From Mactra quadrangularis (taxonomy: Eukaryota > Mollusca > Bivalvia > Venerida > Mactridae): a stretch of DNA of 64,000 nt. A model generated the notes under the pieces. The model worked only from the letters and a program-made list of their open reading frames with translations. It searched no databases and was not told the origin of the DNA. Of the stretch, positions 48,811 to 60,378 are shown in pieces. A program made the translations under genes and the position numbers. The DNA lies in contig CM046311.1 in the NCBI GenBank assembly GCA_025267735.1, positions 24,717,020 to 24,781,019 on the forward strand, written 5' to 3'. Within the stretch, counting starts at the first letter, position 1, and the number at the start of each line of letters is the position of its first letter.

Positions 48811-49148
48811 ATGGGCAGGCTTACAATAGAACAAGGTTGTTAAAATGGATGGCGCGCCAGCCCGCACCGCAAGTGACAACAGAATTACTACATGACAACA
48901 ACATCACGCTGATGTGCATACCGCCGAAATGTGTAGCTAAACATAGAATAACACGCATTGGATAAATTAAACCGCCGTGTACGTCGTGGTGTTGCAGCCC
49001 AACCCAGCCTCGGGAAAGGATTGTGCGCGAGTGGGCAGGAATATGTCAGAATCTTTTCCATCAGTATGTGAGATCCATTAGAACGCAATACCAAACGGTT
49101 CCTAACAGCCATGGAGGCCACACTCATTATTAGTGAGAGAATTGTTGA
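48811..49148 (+). pseudogene. IS630/Tc1-like transposase, internally deleted remnant
   Basis: It opens with MGRLTIEQ, like the N-terminus of IS630/Tc1-type transposases. It jumps within about 10 codons to DGAPARTA (second catalytic Asp region, usually QQD-x-AP-x-HTA), followed in other frames by TTELLHDNNITLMCIPP, LNRRVRRGVAAQP, and finally an HGGHT-like end in a shifted frame. The DNA-binding domain and first Asp are missing and the final DDE/D region is degraded. G+C content is clearly above that of the neighbours. It looks like a deletion derivative, now dead. Confidence 0.68.
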
Positions 49149-49359
49149 CACATTTACCCGAATTCCACTATCATTTTATCACATTCACATAGTCACGCAA
49201 AACGCAATCCTCATTTTGTTACTTTGACATTTTCACACCCAGTGATGTTTTTGTTCTTACTTGTTAAATCTTTCGTTTTATGTAATGAAATAAACATAAT
49301 AATAATAATCCGTCTTTAAACTATATTTGTTAAAAATTTGACTTAAAACGGATAAGCCC

Positions 49360-49973
49360 TGCGTTCAGTTACCGCGAACGTTCTGTAACGTTCTGTAACG
49401 TTCGCTAACAGTCATAATTGAACGGCCTGTTAGCGGAAAACGTTTAAGGCCAACAGCTGACGGTTTTAGTATATGGTACGCGAATATGAAACAACCTGAA
49501 ACAAAATAGTTCCAGTACATTTTGCATATAAGTAACTGCCATAGCAAATAGACTATATCCGAAATTCAAATATTTGGGTTTTCCCCTCCGGTACAATCAA
49601 ACTTTCACTGTTTCAATGAAAACGTGTGTAAAAGAGAACAGTAGTATTTAATTCATAGCTCGTGCTGTTTAGCAATAATGTGTATACAACTTTGTATGTA
49701 CCGCCTGTGCACGGACGGAAAAACCCATAAATTTAAATTCCGGATTAGGTTTAGCGAAGTCGGCGGTGTTACTCCCGTTGATTTAGATCAATACATTTAC
49801 AAAAAAACAAGTAAACAAGAAAAACAAGTCCTCCTCTCCGAATTCTTCAAATAAAATAGAAGTAACGACTCTCTTGTCCGCCATCTTTAAACGTTCGCAC
49901 TTCAACGGGTCGTTCAATTATCCGTTCATAACGGTAACTATGTTTGGCTAACGCTAACTGCTAACTGAACGCA
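49360..49973. mobile_element. TIR element Z, 614 bp, complete
   Basis: TIRs TGCGTTCAGTTA and TAACTGAACGCA. GCCC flanks both ends (49356-49359, 49974-49977), a possible 4-bp target duplication. The subterminal region has repeated AACGTTC motifs. No coding capacity. A second copy is split by a 5.3-kb insertion (51675-51835 plus 57172-57525). This copy carries the undisturbed empty sites for two other insertions. Confidence 0.82.
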
Positions 49974-49977
49974 GCCC

Positions 49978-50746
49978 AGCGCTTACTTAGATACGAGCCC
50001 AAATATACATGTATACTTAAAAGTTTTGTTAAGTGTACATCCATGCCGATGACAAGCAAAATTTTCATGAAACTCGTGAATAACGATTGATATTAATTTC
50101 AAAACAAACAAAATGGAAAACAAAATAATCCAATACGATTGTATAATTACAACCTAAACGTAAAAATACAATCTGATTGGTCAATAGTGAACACTTGACT
50201 TGAAAAAAGTGTGCTTTCATTTTTGTATATACGCAGTTGCTTATAAGATTGACTTTAAATTACGTCATGCCGGTACTACATATACAAATGTAATTTCCGA
50301 AGTAAATTATTGGAAACATGAAAAATAGTCCATTTTGAAAATATAATAAGAAATAAAAGTTAACCGAAATGAATCTTTCAGCTTCACTTTCGGCTTTACT
50401 ATAAAGAGTGGACCTAGACCTTGATAAACGCACGGGAATAGCGTAAAACTTTCAACTTGTTTACACGTTTTTTTAAGCTACACAATCGTGTTTTCCCTTG
50501 TAGTGTTCTTTTTATACACATTAAAATCCATTTACTTACATTTCTTTGAATTATTGATTCTGTAATGACATTAAACGCTTGAAAATTGCATCAAAATGGA
50601 GAACAAATGGCCGACGGCTGGCATGAAAGACCTGTGTACGACCAAGATTATTCCGCACTACAATGCATTCGGCTCTTACGCACTAAAATATAGTTCTTAA
50701 TATCAACGCAATTAATAATGGTTCAGTCGACAAATTTCGCCCTGAA
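49978..50746. other. no supported gene
   Basis: AT-rich sequence between element Z and a SINE; nothing recognised. Confidence 0.5.
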
Positions 50747-50756
50747 AGTTCGAAAA

Positions 50757-51036
50757 TTTTGTTTGTTTGTTAGTTGGATTTAACGCCGTATCGACACATT
50801 GTATAGGTCATATAACGGCGGTCAGTCAATCTACTCACTCTTCCTGGAAAGGCTAAATCTCTGGATTTAAATGTTAACCAACTACTAAGCGCATAATTTC
50901 GTCAGTGACTGACAAAAGCCCTACATAATTAAAAATCATAGGTAGGAGGGAGAATGGCCGTAGAAATAATTTCATGCCAAGCTCCATGAAAGTATGCCCC
51001 GCCCAGAAATCGAACCCACCATCCCTTGCTCAGTAG
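50757..51036 (-). mobile_element. tRNA-derived SINE (family 2)
   Basis: On the minus strand the head keeps a B box GGGTTCGATTTC. The body has GGGGCATACTTTCATGGAGC and CATTCTCCCTCCTACC, and the tail TATATGACCTATACAATGTG, CGGCGTTAAATCC and (AAAC)n. Flanking AGTTCGAAAA (50747-50756) and AGTTCAAAAG (51037-51046) are a probable imperfect target duplication. Same family as 58537-58770. Confidence 0.87.
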
Positions 51037-51297
51037 AGTTCAAAAGAAGTTAAGAATAACGTATTCAGGTATATCAGGTAAGTATTCTTACGGTAATAAA
51101 AGTATCATTGTTATCATATTCGACAAAAATAGTAAGATATATGTACGTGAGTTATAATCACCATATAAATAACAATAATAATTATATCCAGCGACAGAAT
51201 CAACATGTACAATACAATCCAATAAGCTGTCAAAGACATACAATGTAGTTATCAACCGTAGATTGTCTACTGCTAGCATCAGGTATAATTATTATGT

Positions 51298-51395
51298 TAA
51301 TTGAGTGTTTTCATAATGACCTTGTTATTTGGCTTCAGACAGTCATATTAGTCAAATAACAAAACCATTATGAAAAAAACTTAATTATTGACATT
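51298..51395. repeat. imperfect hairpin, about 98 bp
   Basis: TTTTCATAATGACCTTGTTA and TAACAAAACCATTATGAAAA form the two arms, with CAGACAGTCATATTAG near the loop. Possibly a tiny MITE. Confidence 0.7.
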
Positions 51396-51674
51396 CTTAT
51401 TCATTAATTGTACAATTTGTGAAAAAGTACAATAGATAGTTATCACAAAAAGGTTAACTATGATAATAAATAAAGAAAGGATTGTTACACTTTTGCCACT
51501 ACAATGCTAATAACAATGACATTGTTAATTTAGTTTAAAAAACATTTTTTTAATTATTTTTAAAGCTATGGATTTGAAAGGAAGAAAGTAAAATATAACG
51601 GGATGCATTTATAAAATACACGAGGAAATCATCGATTTCGCGTAATCCCTAAAAACACCAGGGATTACATGAAT

Positions 51675-51835
51675 TCCTCCGGTACAAACAAACTTTCACT
51701 GTTACAATGAAAACACGTGTAAAAAACAATAGGATTTAATTCATAGTTCGTGTTGTTAAGCAATAATGTGTAGAAAACTTTGTTTTTACCGCCTGTGCAC
51801 GGACGGAAAAATCCATAAATTTGAATTCCGGATTA
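51675..51835. mobile_element. element Z copy 2, left part
   Basis: Matches 49575-49747 of the complete Z element (CCTCCGGTACAA...ACGGACGGAAAAA...TCCGGATTA). It stops at GGATTA, where the 5.3-kb element begins. Confidence 0.85.
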
Positions 51836-52355
51836 AAGGGCGAGTAATTACGTGGTTTTGTTTACGATAACATTGGGTCAACTTTAATGGCGGCGATCAC
51901 AATATTCAAGGTATTTGCCATTTTTTGTCTTTATTTGATTTTTCCTTAGGTATTCATATAGCCTATGTTCCAGCGACAAAAAAAGCCGATTCCAGCGGTA
52001 TATAACTTAGCAAATTCCATTCAGTACTTTTTCTGATTACCTTGCAGAGAAATTTGAAGTGGCGACGTTTTTGGGTAAAAATGCGTGGTAACATTGGGTC
52101 ACAAAATATATGTTTACGTATTTTAACTACTACACATGGCAGGATTTGAACGAAATTTGTAAAACAACTACCGTTTGGATTGTCTTTGTTGTATATATAT
52201 CAAACATATGTAAATACACGATTTTTATCACGTAATATGAAAAAATGCGAGAATGGTAACATTGGGTCACAAAATTTTTATGATAACATTGGGTCACAAA
52301 GTTTTTATGATAACATTGTGTCTCTGATCCAAACTGATCACTGTAGAAATCACTG

Positions 52356-53287
52356 TTCAGACTATAGTTTGAGATATTTCCGCCAGTTATAATATTGTTA
52401 AAATATATTCGTAGAATCTGTTAAATATCCGTGTATTTAATACACTGCCAACAAAATAACTATACAGCTTATAGGTTTATTATGCCGTTCACTAGTTACT
52501 TAACATATTTTAACGCACATGTGTAATAAGTTAACCATCCGATAACAGGTTAATAAATTCAATATCTAGCAATATAACAAGTTCAACTGTTGCCACTTAT
52601 TTATTAAGTGCATTGTTTTTTTTTCAGTGTATTGAAACATAGTCACATTTAAGAAATCGCAGACATTAGACAAAGTCTTTGGAAATTATATCACCAAAAT
52701 ATAGCCAACTGGTACATGGGTAAACTAATTTTTTAAACACACATTACTCTATACATGAATCATTTTTGATAATTTTAATAATAATTTTGATGCTATATTA
52801 ATGTTTGGTGGGTTGAACTATGGTAAGTATCGTGAAGTTTAACAAGTGTTTCATTTACTAATTACATTGAATGAATTTCTGTTCAGCTTTATAAGTTCAT
52901 ATCATTTTAATCGGATATAATTTTTCTCACGTATATTTAGGTTATTTCTTGGTATAGTGCCAACTTCTACATTTTCAGGGAGAATTTTATGTTTAAAATA
53001 CTTTCATATGATTTATTTTAAACAGGGATCATGTATTTGATATGCCCGAGCGGAGAAGACTTTCTGGCAGAAAAATAGACCACATGCCCATGGACATAAA
53101 TGCTGTACAAAAAGGATCACTTGATGTAAGATGAGAAAATGCTAGAACCAATTTCACCAAAATGTTTCCAACAAAAATGATGGGTCTGAAGTAATTAAGT
53201 TCATATAGTAAAGTGACTCTACACAATTTTATTTTCAAACGATATCATTTTGATATGGCAAATATCAAAACTGTGACAATATTATAT
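52356..53287. other. interior of 5.3-kb element, no gene
   Basis: AT-rich; no recognisable coding frame. The short frame at 53029-53238 (minus) shows no domain. Confidence 0.5.
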
Positions 53288-53427
53288 AAATAACACATGG
53301 CAGTGAGGGTGACAGTACAGATTATCAACCCGAGGAAAATAATATCAACCGAGGCGCTAGCCGAGGTTGATATTATTTTTCAAGGGTTGATAATCTGTAC
53401 TGTCACCCTCACTGCCATGTGTTATTT
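53288..53427. mobile_element. 140-bp palindromic MITE
   Basis: AAATAACACATGGCAGTGAG and CTCACTGCCATGTGTTATTT begin a near-perfect palindrome around a GAGGCGCTAGCCGAGG centre. Confidence 0.9.
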
Positions 53428-53560
53428 GTTTTATTATACCGAACAAAACTGTAACATGTAAATATTTATTGAACAACAAATAACAACACAGTAAAGAAAA
53501 CAATCAGTACAATAAAAAAACTGAATTATATAACTAATATACCCTGATTTACGGCTACTT

Positions 53561-53791
53561 TTTTGTTGTTGTTTTTAACGTCACATTCAACACATATATA
53601 GGTTATATACACGACGGCTAGCTCTTCCTACTATAGGTTTCCTGGACACTTATTCTATCACCAGTAATAACTTACCCCACCACGAGGCTGACAACTCATG
53701 TATAGGGTATAACCTGCCGCGACCGGGATTCGAACCCGCGATCTCCGGATTCGAAGTCAGACATGCTAACCACTACGCCACAGTCGCTGCT
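53561..53791 (-). mobile_element. tRNA-derived SINE (family 3) with 14-bp target duplication
   Basis: On the minus strand: A box GTGGCGTAGTGGTTAGC, B box GGGTTCGAATCCC, body, then a tail ending TGTGTTGAATGTGACGTTAA and (AAC)n. ATTTACGGCTACTT flanks both ends exactly (53547-53560, 53792-53805). The sharp boxes and perfect duplication make this one of the youngest insertions in the window. Confidence 0.94.
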
Positions 53792-53805
53792 ATTTACGGC
53801 TACTT

Positions 53806-55603
53806 ATCGCTAATAAGTGGTCTCCCTTAGACAGCGGGTAATATTACCATGTGATCGAACAAAATAACACCCGCTCTGGTATAGGGCTTTAGCATTGGGA
53901 AATTCCAGTGAGGTATAATAACATAGATTATAGTATTAGTGACTTGCGTTATTTTTACCAGCTTGTCTTTATGTTTTTACACAGCCTGGAGTTGTTAATT
54001 TAGAAAAAAATAACACATTCATGTAGATAACGATTTTATTTTGCATAATCGATATAAGTAGCTTATCTGGCAAAACTTAAATAATAATCTTAACAGAAGA
54101 ACAATACAATGTTGTTGTTTTTCAGTAAAATACTGTTATAAAATTGATAATATAAGTGAGGCTACATTGGCAACAATTCATTAATTAACTTAACAAAACA
54201 ACAATAACATGTTCTTCTCAACAAAACTTAACAACAATTAAGTGTTTATTCAATGAATTTAACAAAAAACAATAAAATGTATAATGGCAGCAAGGCTAAT
54301 TTGGCTACAATTCATTAATAAATTTAACCATAAAATGTTTTATCGATAAACTAAAACAAAGACAGTAAATGAATAATGTCAGTATGGCTAATTTGGCTAC
54401 AATGCAATATTTTGAGGTACTTGGAAATGATATAACTTGTAAAATATTCTATACGTTATCAAAAATGTAAATATTTTGATCATATAGGCTTTTTCAGACT
54501 TAATTATGACAAGGCACATTTTTTGTAATTGACAATCTAACTGCTTTTTCCAGCTTACTGACACATTCTGTGTCACTCATTCACAGGCTTTATAAGAATC
54601 TGTTAAATTAAATCACATAATTTCAAAACCGATAATTATTTTTTATTCATGCATCTAAATGACGACAGCACAAAAATAAATAGTAAAAAACACTTGTGTA
54701 AATTTATAAAAAAATAGTTGATTATCATTCTGTTAGTTATCAACCAACATGAGTAACATCATTATAAAATACCCACCAAAAGTTTGGAGACAAAATTATT
54801 TTATAACAATTCTTGAATTTTGTTGATTATTTTTGTGGAATTATTATCTTTAATATTTTTAAGTATTGTTAGTGATATAGTTAGAAAAAATCTCAAGAAT
54901 GCAACATATTTATAAGATTCAAATCTGAAATCATAATGCCTGGGAAACCATTTTTATCGTAATTATTTTCCATAACATAGCTTTTACGTTATTTACGTAG
55001 TCTCGGAAATAATTATAATGATAACCAAAACATAAAGCAACACTGAAAGGCATTTCAAGATAAACAGTTTTCAAATATCTCCAAACTTTTAAGTATATGT
55101 GTGCGTATTTTACAAGCTTAAGGACTCTGGATCCAGTGCATCTGATGGATACTGTAAAAGAAGATTATTATATTTAACAATGATTGTTTCAAAGAATGTG
55201 GTTGTATAAATTTTGTATAAATTTGTATAATTGCAAACCTGTGCATAATAAGTTTAATTGCATCGTAATACAGAACATAACAGAACAGATTCTTTTTAGA
55301 AAAGTACTAAGTACATGTTCGTAAATACAATAATTAAAGCATAAATACACACATAATCAATATAGTAACGTATACATGCAAATTTTGACAAGAAGATGAA
55401 CATATTTTCAAATCTTAATAAATAATAAGGTAGTATCACACATAATCAAAATAGGAATATTAAGAAAATTAAAAGATGAAATTACACAATATTTAGCTCA
55501 GTTTTCATTTTTAAAGCTTCTTTAACAAAAATTGAGACTTTGATTAACGTTATAACATATTGATAGTTTAATAATTCATTAAATTTAAACATTGACTTTT
55601 TTT
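53806..55603. other. interior of 5.3-kb element, degenerate repeats only
   Basis: A degenerate repeat (GGCTAATTTGGCTACAATTC and relatives) recurs near 54155, 54291 and 54384. The rest is AT-rich and unassigned. Confidence 0.5.
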
Positions 55604-55894
55604 CTAAAAATATGATTCTATGTATTTTTTACGTATATTAGAATAAAAAGGACATACAATGTATGCATATAACATGGAATTCGTCCTCAATTTCATTCTT
55701 TGTACAAAATCTACAGATTCTAAAACTATGAGGAGTATCATTATTAAAATATCGTCCAGAATTGATATGAATTGATGTCCAGCAAGTCTTAATCTACAGA
55801 AATAAAATCTATACTTTCTGGGGGAAGTACAATTTACCACAACATGTGTAGGGAGCATGACCCTCATGCTTCTTAATGTACCTGTGTTAGCCAC
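55604..55894 (-). pseudogene. LINE C-terminal fragment
   Basis: In the shifted minus-strand frame: INSGRYFNNDTPHSF, then ICRFCTKNEIEDEFHVICIC and PFYSNIRKKYI, the usual LINE C-terminal C-x2-C-x(8)-H-x4-C zinc motif. A one- or two-base shift near 55650 and 55770 breaks it. It is embedded in the 5.3-kb element. Confidence 0.78.
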
Positions 55895-56246
55895 TTGTTG
55901 TTGTCAACTTTTCGCCACAGTACATACACACTAGTTGTTTCTGTTTTGACTCAGCCATTGTAGTTTACCTAAAATAAATGTGATAAGTATTTTACACATG
56001 GTAAATTAATAACAAAACAAGTTTCACTATCAGATATATAATACATGTATACAAATCAGATTTGAAGTATTTAATTATATTCTAGAAATAAAATTTATGT
56101 TATGAAAGTTTTGATAAAGATTGTGCAAGTTTCAATTTCTTGTTCTAAATGATACCTAACATATCAACTTCACTATATTAACAATTTGACCAATTGAGTT
56201 ATATGGTGGCCTGACGATAAGACCCACCCTAAAAACTATTTAAGAA

Positions 56247-56443
56247 AATTTATAATTTGGAACAATTATGTTTGTACACAACATCTAAAGCTTTATGGGT
56301 ATTACCGCGTACGATGATGCAATGTCTAGCAAATGGTAAACTCCTGTAATTTCGTGTCCTGAACCTGTATTATGATCCTATAAGTTGTTTTGATCGCTTT
56401 AGATGTTGTGAACAAAACATAATTGTTCCAAATTATAAAATTT
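56247..56443. mobile_element. 197-bp MITE with 45-bp TIRs
   Basis: AATTTATAATTTGGAACAAT and ATTGTTCCAAATTATAAAAT form the ends. The inner arm includes CAACATCTAAAGC/GCTTTAGATGTTG. Confidence 0.85.
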
Positions 56444-57171
56444 TAATTGTTATATATATTCTAGGACGACATTGTTTAATAATTTCATTAGAGCAGACCG
56501 GAAACTCAGATAGTTTGTAGGGTCTCTACAGACTTTGTGTAATAAGCTAATTGTTATCATGCAAGTAATCCATGCTTATGTTAACAAGCAAAAGTAATAC
56601 GATCATGAATACTTTTAAACGAAGCGATATTGTACAGTTTTAACCGTTGAACCCAACAGTATTTACAGTGATCAGTTTGGATCAGAGCCACAGTGTTACA
56701 ACTCAATAGATTTGGTGACCCAATGTTATCATAAAAATTTTGTGACCCAATGTTACCATTCTCGCATTTTTTCATATTACGTGATTAAAATCGTGTATTT
56801 ACATATGTTTGATATATATACAACAAAGACAATCCAAACGGTAGTTGTTTCACAAATTTCGTTCAAATCCTGCCATGTTTAGTTGTTAAAATACGTAAAA
56901 ATATATTTTGTGACCCAATGTTACCACGCATTTTTACCCAAAACATCGCCACTTCAAATTTCTCTGCACTAATCAGAAAAAGTACTGAATGGATTTTGCT
57001 AAGTCATATACCGCTGGAATCGGCTTTTTTGTCGCTGGAACATAGGCTATATGAACAGCTAAGGAAAAATCAAATAAAGACAAAAAATGGCAAATACCTT
57101 GAATATTGTGATCGCCGCCATTAAAGTAGACCCAATGTTATCGTAAACAAAACCACGTGATTACCCGCCCT

Positions 57172-57525
57172 GGATTAGGTCTAACGAAGTCGGCGGTTCT
57201 CCCGTTGATTTAGATCAATGAATTTACAAAAACAAGTCCTCCTCTCCGAGTTCTTTTATAAAATAGAAGTATTGTTCGTTTTTTCTAAACTGTCAAAGTT
57301 TATATAATTTCACAGAGAATGATTACACACAATCTCAATATCACGAGTGTTAGACTAAGAGCACGAAGTCACCGTGAAATTATTCATGTTTTGACAGTTG
57401 AGAAAAAACGAACAATAACGACTCTCGTTTCCGCCATCTTTAAACGTTCGTACTTCAACGGATCGTTCAATTTACCGTTCATAACGGTAACTGTGATTGG
57501 CTAACGCTAACTGCTAACTGAACAC
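57172..57525. mobile_element. element Z copy 2, right part
   Basis: Matches 49742-49973: GGATTAGGTCTAACGAAGTC...CGTTCATAACGGTAAC...CTAACTGAACACA. Interrupted at 57272-57415 by a TA-flanked MITE. Confidence 0.88.
57272..57415. mobile_element. TA-flanked MITE, 144 bp
   Basis: TIRs TTGTTCGTTTTTTCTAAACT and CAGTTGAGAAAAAACGAACAA-type end, flanked by TA (57270-57271, 57416-57417). The unoccupied site is seen in the Z copy at 49k (AGAAGTAACGACTC). Same family as 34739-34984, shorter inside. Confidence 0.93.
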
Positions 57526-57532
57526 AGCCCAG

Positions 57533-57645
57533 TAGCGTGTTCAATTACACAAAACGTTACAGAACGTAACATAACGATACATTTGGAACTCCTCGGCCAT
57601 TCGCTGCGAATAATCTAATCTAATACACAAATATGCGATCGTGAT
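57533..57645. mobile_element. partial copy of palindromic MITE (63011 family)
   Basis: TAGCGTGTTCAATTACAC then CGTTACAGAACG and CTCGGCCATTCGCTGCGAAT match the half-element at 63011-63317. It stops at GCGATCGT. It lies directly beside the right end of element Z. Confidence 0.85.
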
Positions 57646-58139
57646 GGAGGTCGATGAGCAGAACACTGACCTTGCAGAGTACTTGCAGAAGAAAAAAACG
57701 AGCAAGCAATAGTTTTGCAAATTCATTTGTATATTAACAATTATGACTGGTGTATGATCAAGATCGATGGACGATTTGTGCATTCGAAAGAGCCTGGTAA
57801 AGTTTGAGCTCTCCCGCACAGTACAGTATCAGTTCAAGTTACATAGCGTGACGTCCGAGCATGCGGAGGAAACAGTTAAAACTATTGCTCGGTCAACAGG
57901 TCGCGAACTTGAATAGTTTCTCTAATTCTAGGAAACAGTTAAAACATCAAATTAAATCTATATAAGGAATCTTGTAATAATGCAAAATAATTACTTTCTA
58001 CATTGGAAAGACGTATAACTATAAGCCGGCTTTAATTCTAATTCGTACAGAATATGGAAGTTTAGTGTTGTTCAAGTTTTATATAGAACAGAACAGAACT
58101 GAACATACACTGTATTTAACCCAGGTTATGTTTTATTTA
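57646..58139. other. no supported gene
   Basis: Nothing recognised. Confidence 0.5.
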
Positions 58140-58261
58140 AGAAATAACTTACAGTTACCTATATTTTACCGTTTATTATAGGCACAAGCTTTGATGCGCT
58201 TATGATTTAATTAGAGTATCAAACGATGAATGGTAAAATATAGACAACTGCAAGTTATTTC
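58140..58261. repeat. 122-bp hairpin element
   Basis: AAATAACTTACAGTTACC and its near complement (GACAACTGCAAGTTATTT) with TATATTTTACC/GGTAAAATATA form a stem of about 31 bp around a 60-bp loop. Confidence 0.85.
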
Positions 58262-58536
58262 GATTCTAACATCGCAAAATACACCAAAGAGAAGATATAT
58301 TTTGTTGAACATTTTAACCATAACAAACCCCATGCTGTTGAATTTACCCCGACCTAGTGCAAAAGTCGAAATATACAATTTACATTAATTAGAATTTTGA
58401 AATCCAAACAAATAACATTAAAATCTAAATTAATCAAAGTACTGTTGGAAGTAATTTTTGAATGATTCTAGGAGTTCAAAGTTACTATTTCGATATACTT
58501 CATCATCTCTTTATCATGCACATTATTCTACAGTTC

Positions 58537-58770
58537 GAGAAGTTGTAGGTTCGATTCACGGACGGGGCATACTTTCGTGGAGCTTAGTCATGAAATAATT
58601 CCTACAGTCATTCTCCCTCCTACCACTGATTCTAAATCATTTTAATAGGGCAGTATTCAGTCACTGAATTGCATCTAGTAGTAATCCAGAGATTGAGTCT
58701 TTTCATGATTAGTGATAAGGTGGATTGATTGCCATGATGTAACCTATACAATGTGCTGCTATGGAGTTAA
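58537..58770 (+). mobile_element. tRNA-derived SINE (family 2), 5'-truncated
   Basis: B box GGTTCGATTCAC, then GGGGCATACTTTCGTGGAGC, CATTCTCCCTCCTACC, and the tail ATGTAACCTATACAATGTG. Same family as 50757-51036, more diverged and lacking an A box. Confidence 0.85.
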
Positions 58771-59540
58771 GGCCACAACAAATTGATCACATGTTCTATG
58801 TATTTTGTTCCAAAAAATGAAAAAATGGAGCCAAAGAGCAAAAAATATAATTTTCCATATTTTGAATTTTGAGAAGCGAGCAAAAAGGGAAAAATAAATT
58901 TGTGCGGTTTCTAAGACATTTATGTACCAAAAGTTAAAAAAGCATAGAAAATATGGACTTTCTTATATAACATATAACCATATATCTATAGACTCAATCT
59001 CCGTAAACAGAGATCCTGTTCTACTCGCGTTTAGCGAGTATGCGAGCGGTAAAATTTTAGATCGGTTTTTAATCAGATTGCTATAGGCTAATCACGAAAT
59101 AAGTAGTTCTATGCTATATAAAACAAGTTAACAATTACTCCAGATGCAAATTCTATTGAATTTTAAACTAATTAGAAGTAGGGTAGAAGAGGTTTACACC
59201 TTCATGAGTTCATACGTAAAAGATAACTTTGGTATTACTTTAATCAATACTAGATAACTGGGAAGCACAGATTACCAATTATCAGAACCACACTAAACTT
59301 ATTATGGACCAGCCCGGTCCACTTTTTGTGTATACAATGTAATTATATTTTGGTAAATTATACTAATGTCTTATAATACCACAATAATTAATCAAGCCTG
59401 ATAGGTCATTTTAGGACATCAAAATTGTAGGAATGTAAAATTTCCTCCCTGTCCTACCTGCTCTCTAAGAAATGGACCGATCTTCATATTTTTACGCTAC
59501 AAAGACACGTATGACGTCACACATCAAGATAAGCTGTGTA

Positions 59541-59925
59541 GCGAGTGTAGCGAGTGTAGCATTCGGAACACCCTCGGCCTTTCATGAATGAATAATCTCG
59601 GAAGGATTCGTGGGGGTCTTCACTGGATTTTGGTGATTTTACTACCTACGCGAGGCGAAGCACGTAACGGTTACACAAAATAGTTCTTGTAGTATACACA
59701 CAGATCTTTGTCTACGCATATTTATTTGTTTTAAATTGAACCAAAATATTGTTCATCGGTACCAATGAAATGAGTAATTTCAAACTTACGGACTAAAAAC
59801 GAAACTTCAGTCATCGCCTAAACGATCGTGTACTTGTTTACATAGTTTCAAAATGGCGCCCAAATATGTCCGAGGTTATTCCTAGCGAATGGCCGAGGAT
59901 GTTCCGAATGGCGAGTGTAGACGTT
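59541..59925. mobile_element. diverged palindromic MITE (63011 family)
   Basis: Left arm GCATTCGGAACACCCTCGGC and right arm GGCCGAGGATGTTCCGAATG are inverted. The inner GACTAAAAACGAAAC and CGATCGTGTACTTGTTTAC segments match the centre of the element at 63011-63317. Confidence 0.75.
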
Positions 59926-60378
59926 CAGTTTACGGTCTAAGACACTCTCCGTAAACAGATATCCTGTAGAGCGTTGTCGTACAGGCTCTCTACTTTCTCC
60001 GTGGAAGGTCACGTCGAGATGAACTTTGTGTCGACCAATCAATGCGTAGCTTTCATCTAGACGAAAACACTATTAAACACATTTTGATTTCGTAATTTCT
60101 ATTTTTAGACCAAGGTTTGCATGCTTATTTAACAGCAGTATTATTCACAGTCTGGGATTGGACAGCTCATTTCAAATTGCGTGACGTAGACGATGAAAAC
60201 AAGTTAAGTATCATAACAATTTCGTCATGAATATTATGATGAGAAAAGGTCACCTAAACGTGACCGACGTTTGGAAAAGGCCAGATCTAAATTAGCTAGT
60301 ATGCGAGTGTAAAATTTTAGATAGGGTTTTAATCAGATTGGGTGTAAGACATAGTGCAGTTCTCATATCTCTGAACAA

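Larger units (their letters stand above)
51836..57171. mobile_element. 5.3-kb element with about 520-bp inverted termini
   Basis: Left terminus AAGGGCGAGTAATTACGTGG and right terminus CCACGTGATTACCCGCCCT are inverted copies, with near identity continuing through about 51836-52355 and 56645-57171. The hexamer GGATTA flanks both ends (51830-51835, 57172-57177). Fusing the flanks recreates the sequence at 49742 in the intact Z element. Each arm has several AACATTGGGTCAC copies (left: near 51870, 52087, 52254, 52283, 52311), possible transposase-binding sites. The interior has no transposase. It holds a palindromic MITE, a SINE, a LINE fragment and a second hairpin element. Superfamily unassigned. 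Confidence 0.88.

Noticed and set aside
53690..53795. Possible functional tRNA gene (good A and B boxes on the minus strand)
   Set aside because: The boxes belong to a SINE head: a non-tRNA body, a shared tail and a 14-bp target duplication follow, and no cloverleaf is completed.
56918..57124. 68-codon frame in the right arm of the 5.3-kb element
   Set aside because: The corresponding left arm does not preserve it as a frame of the same length, and no domain is seen.
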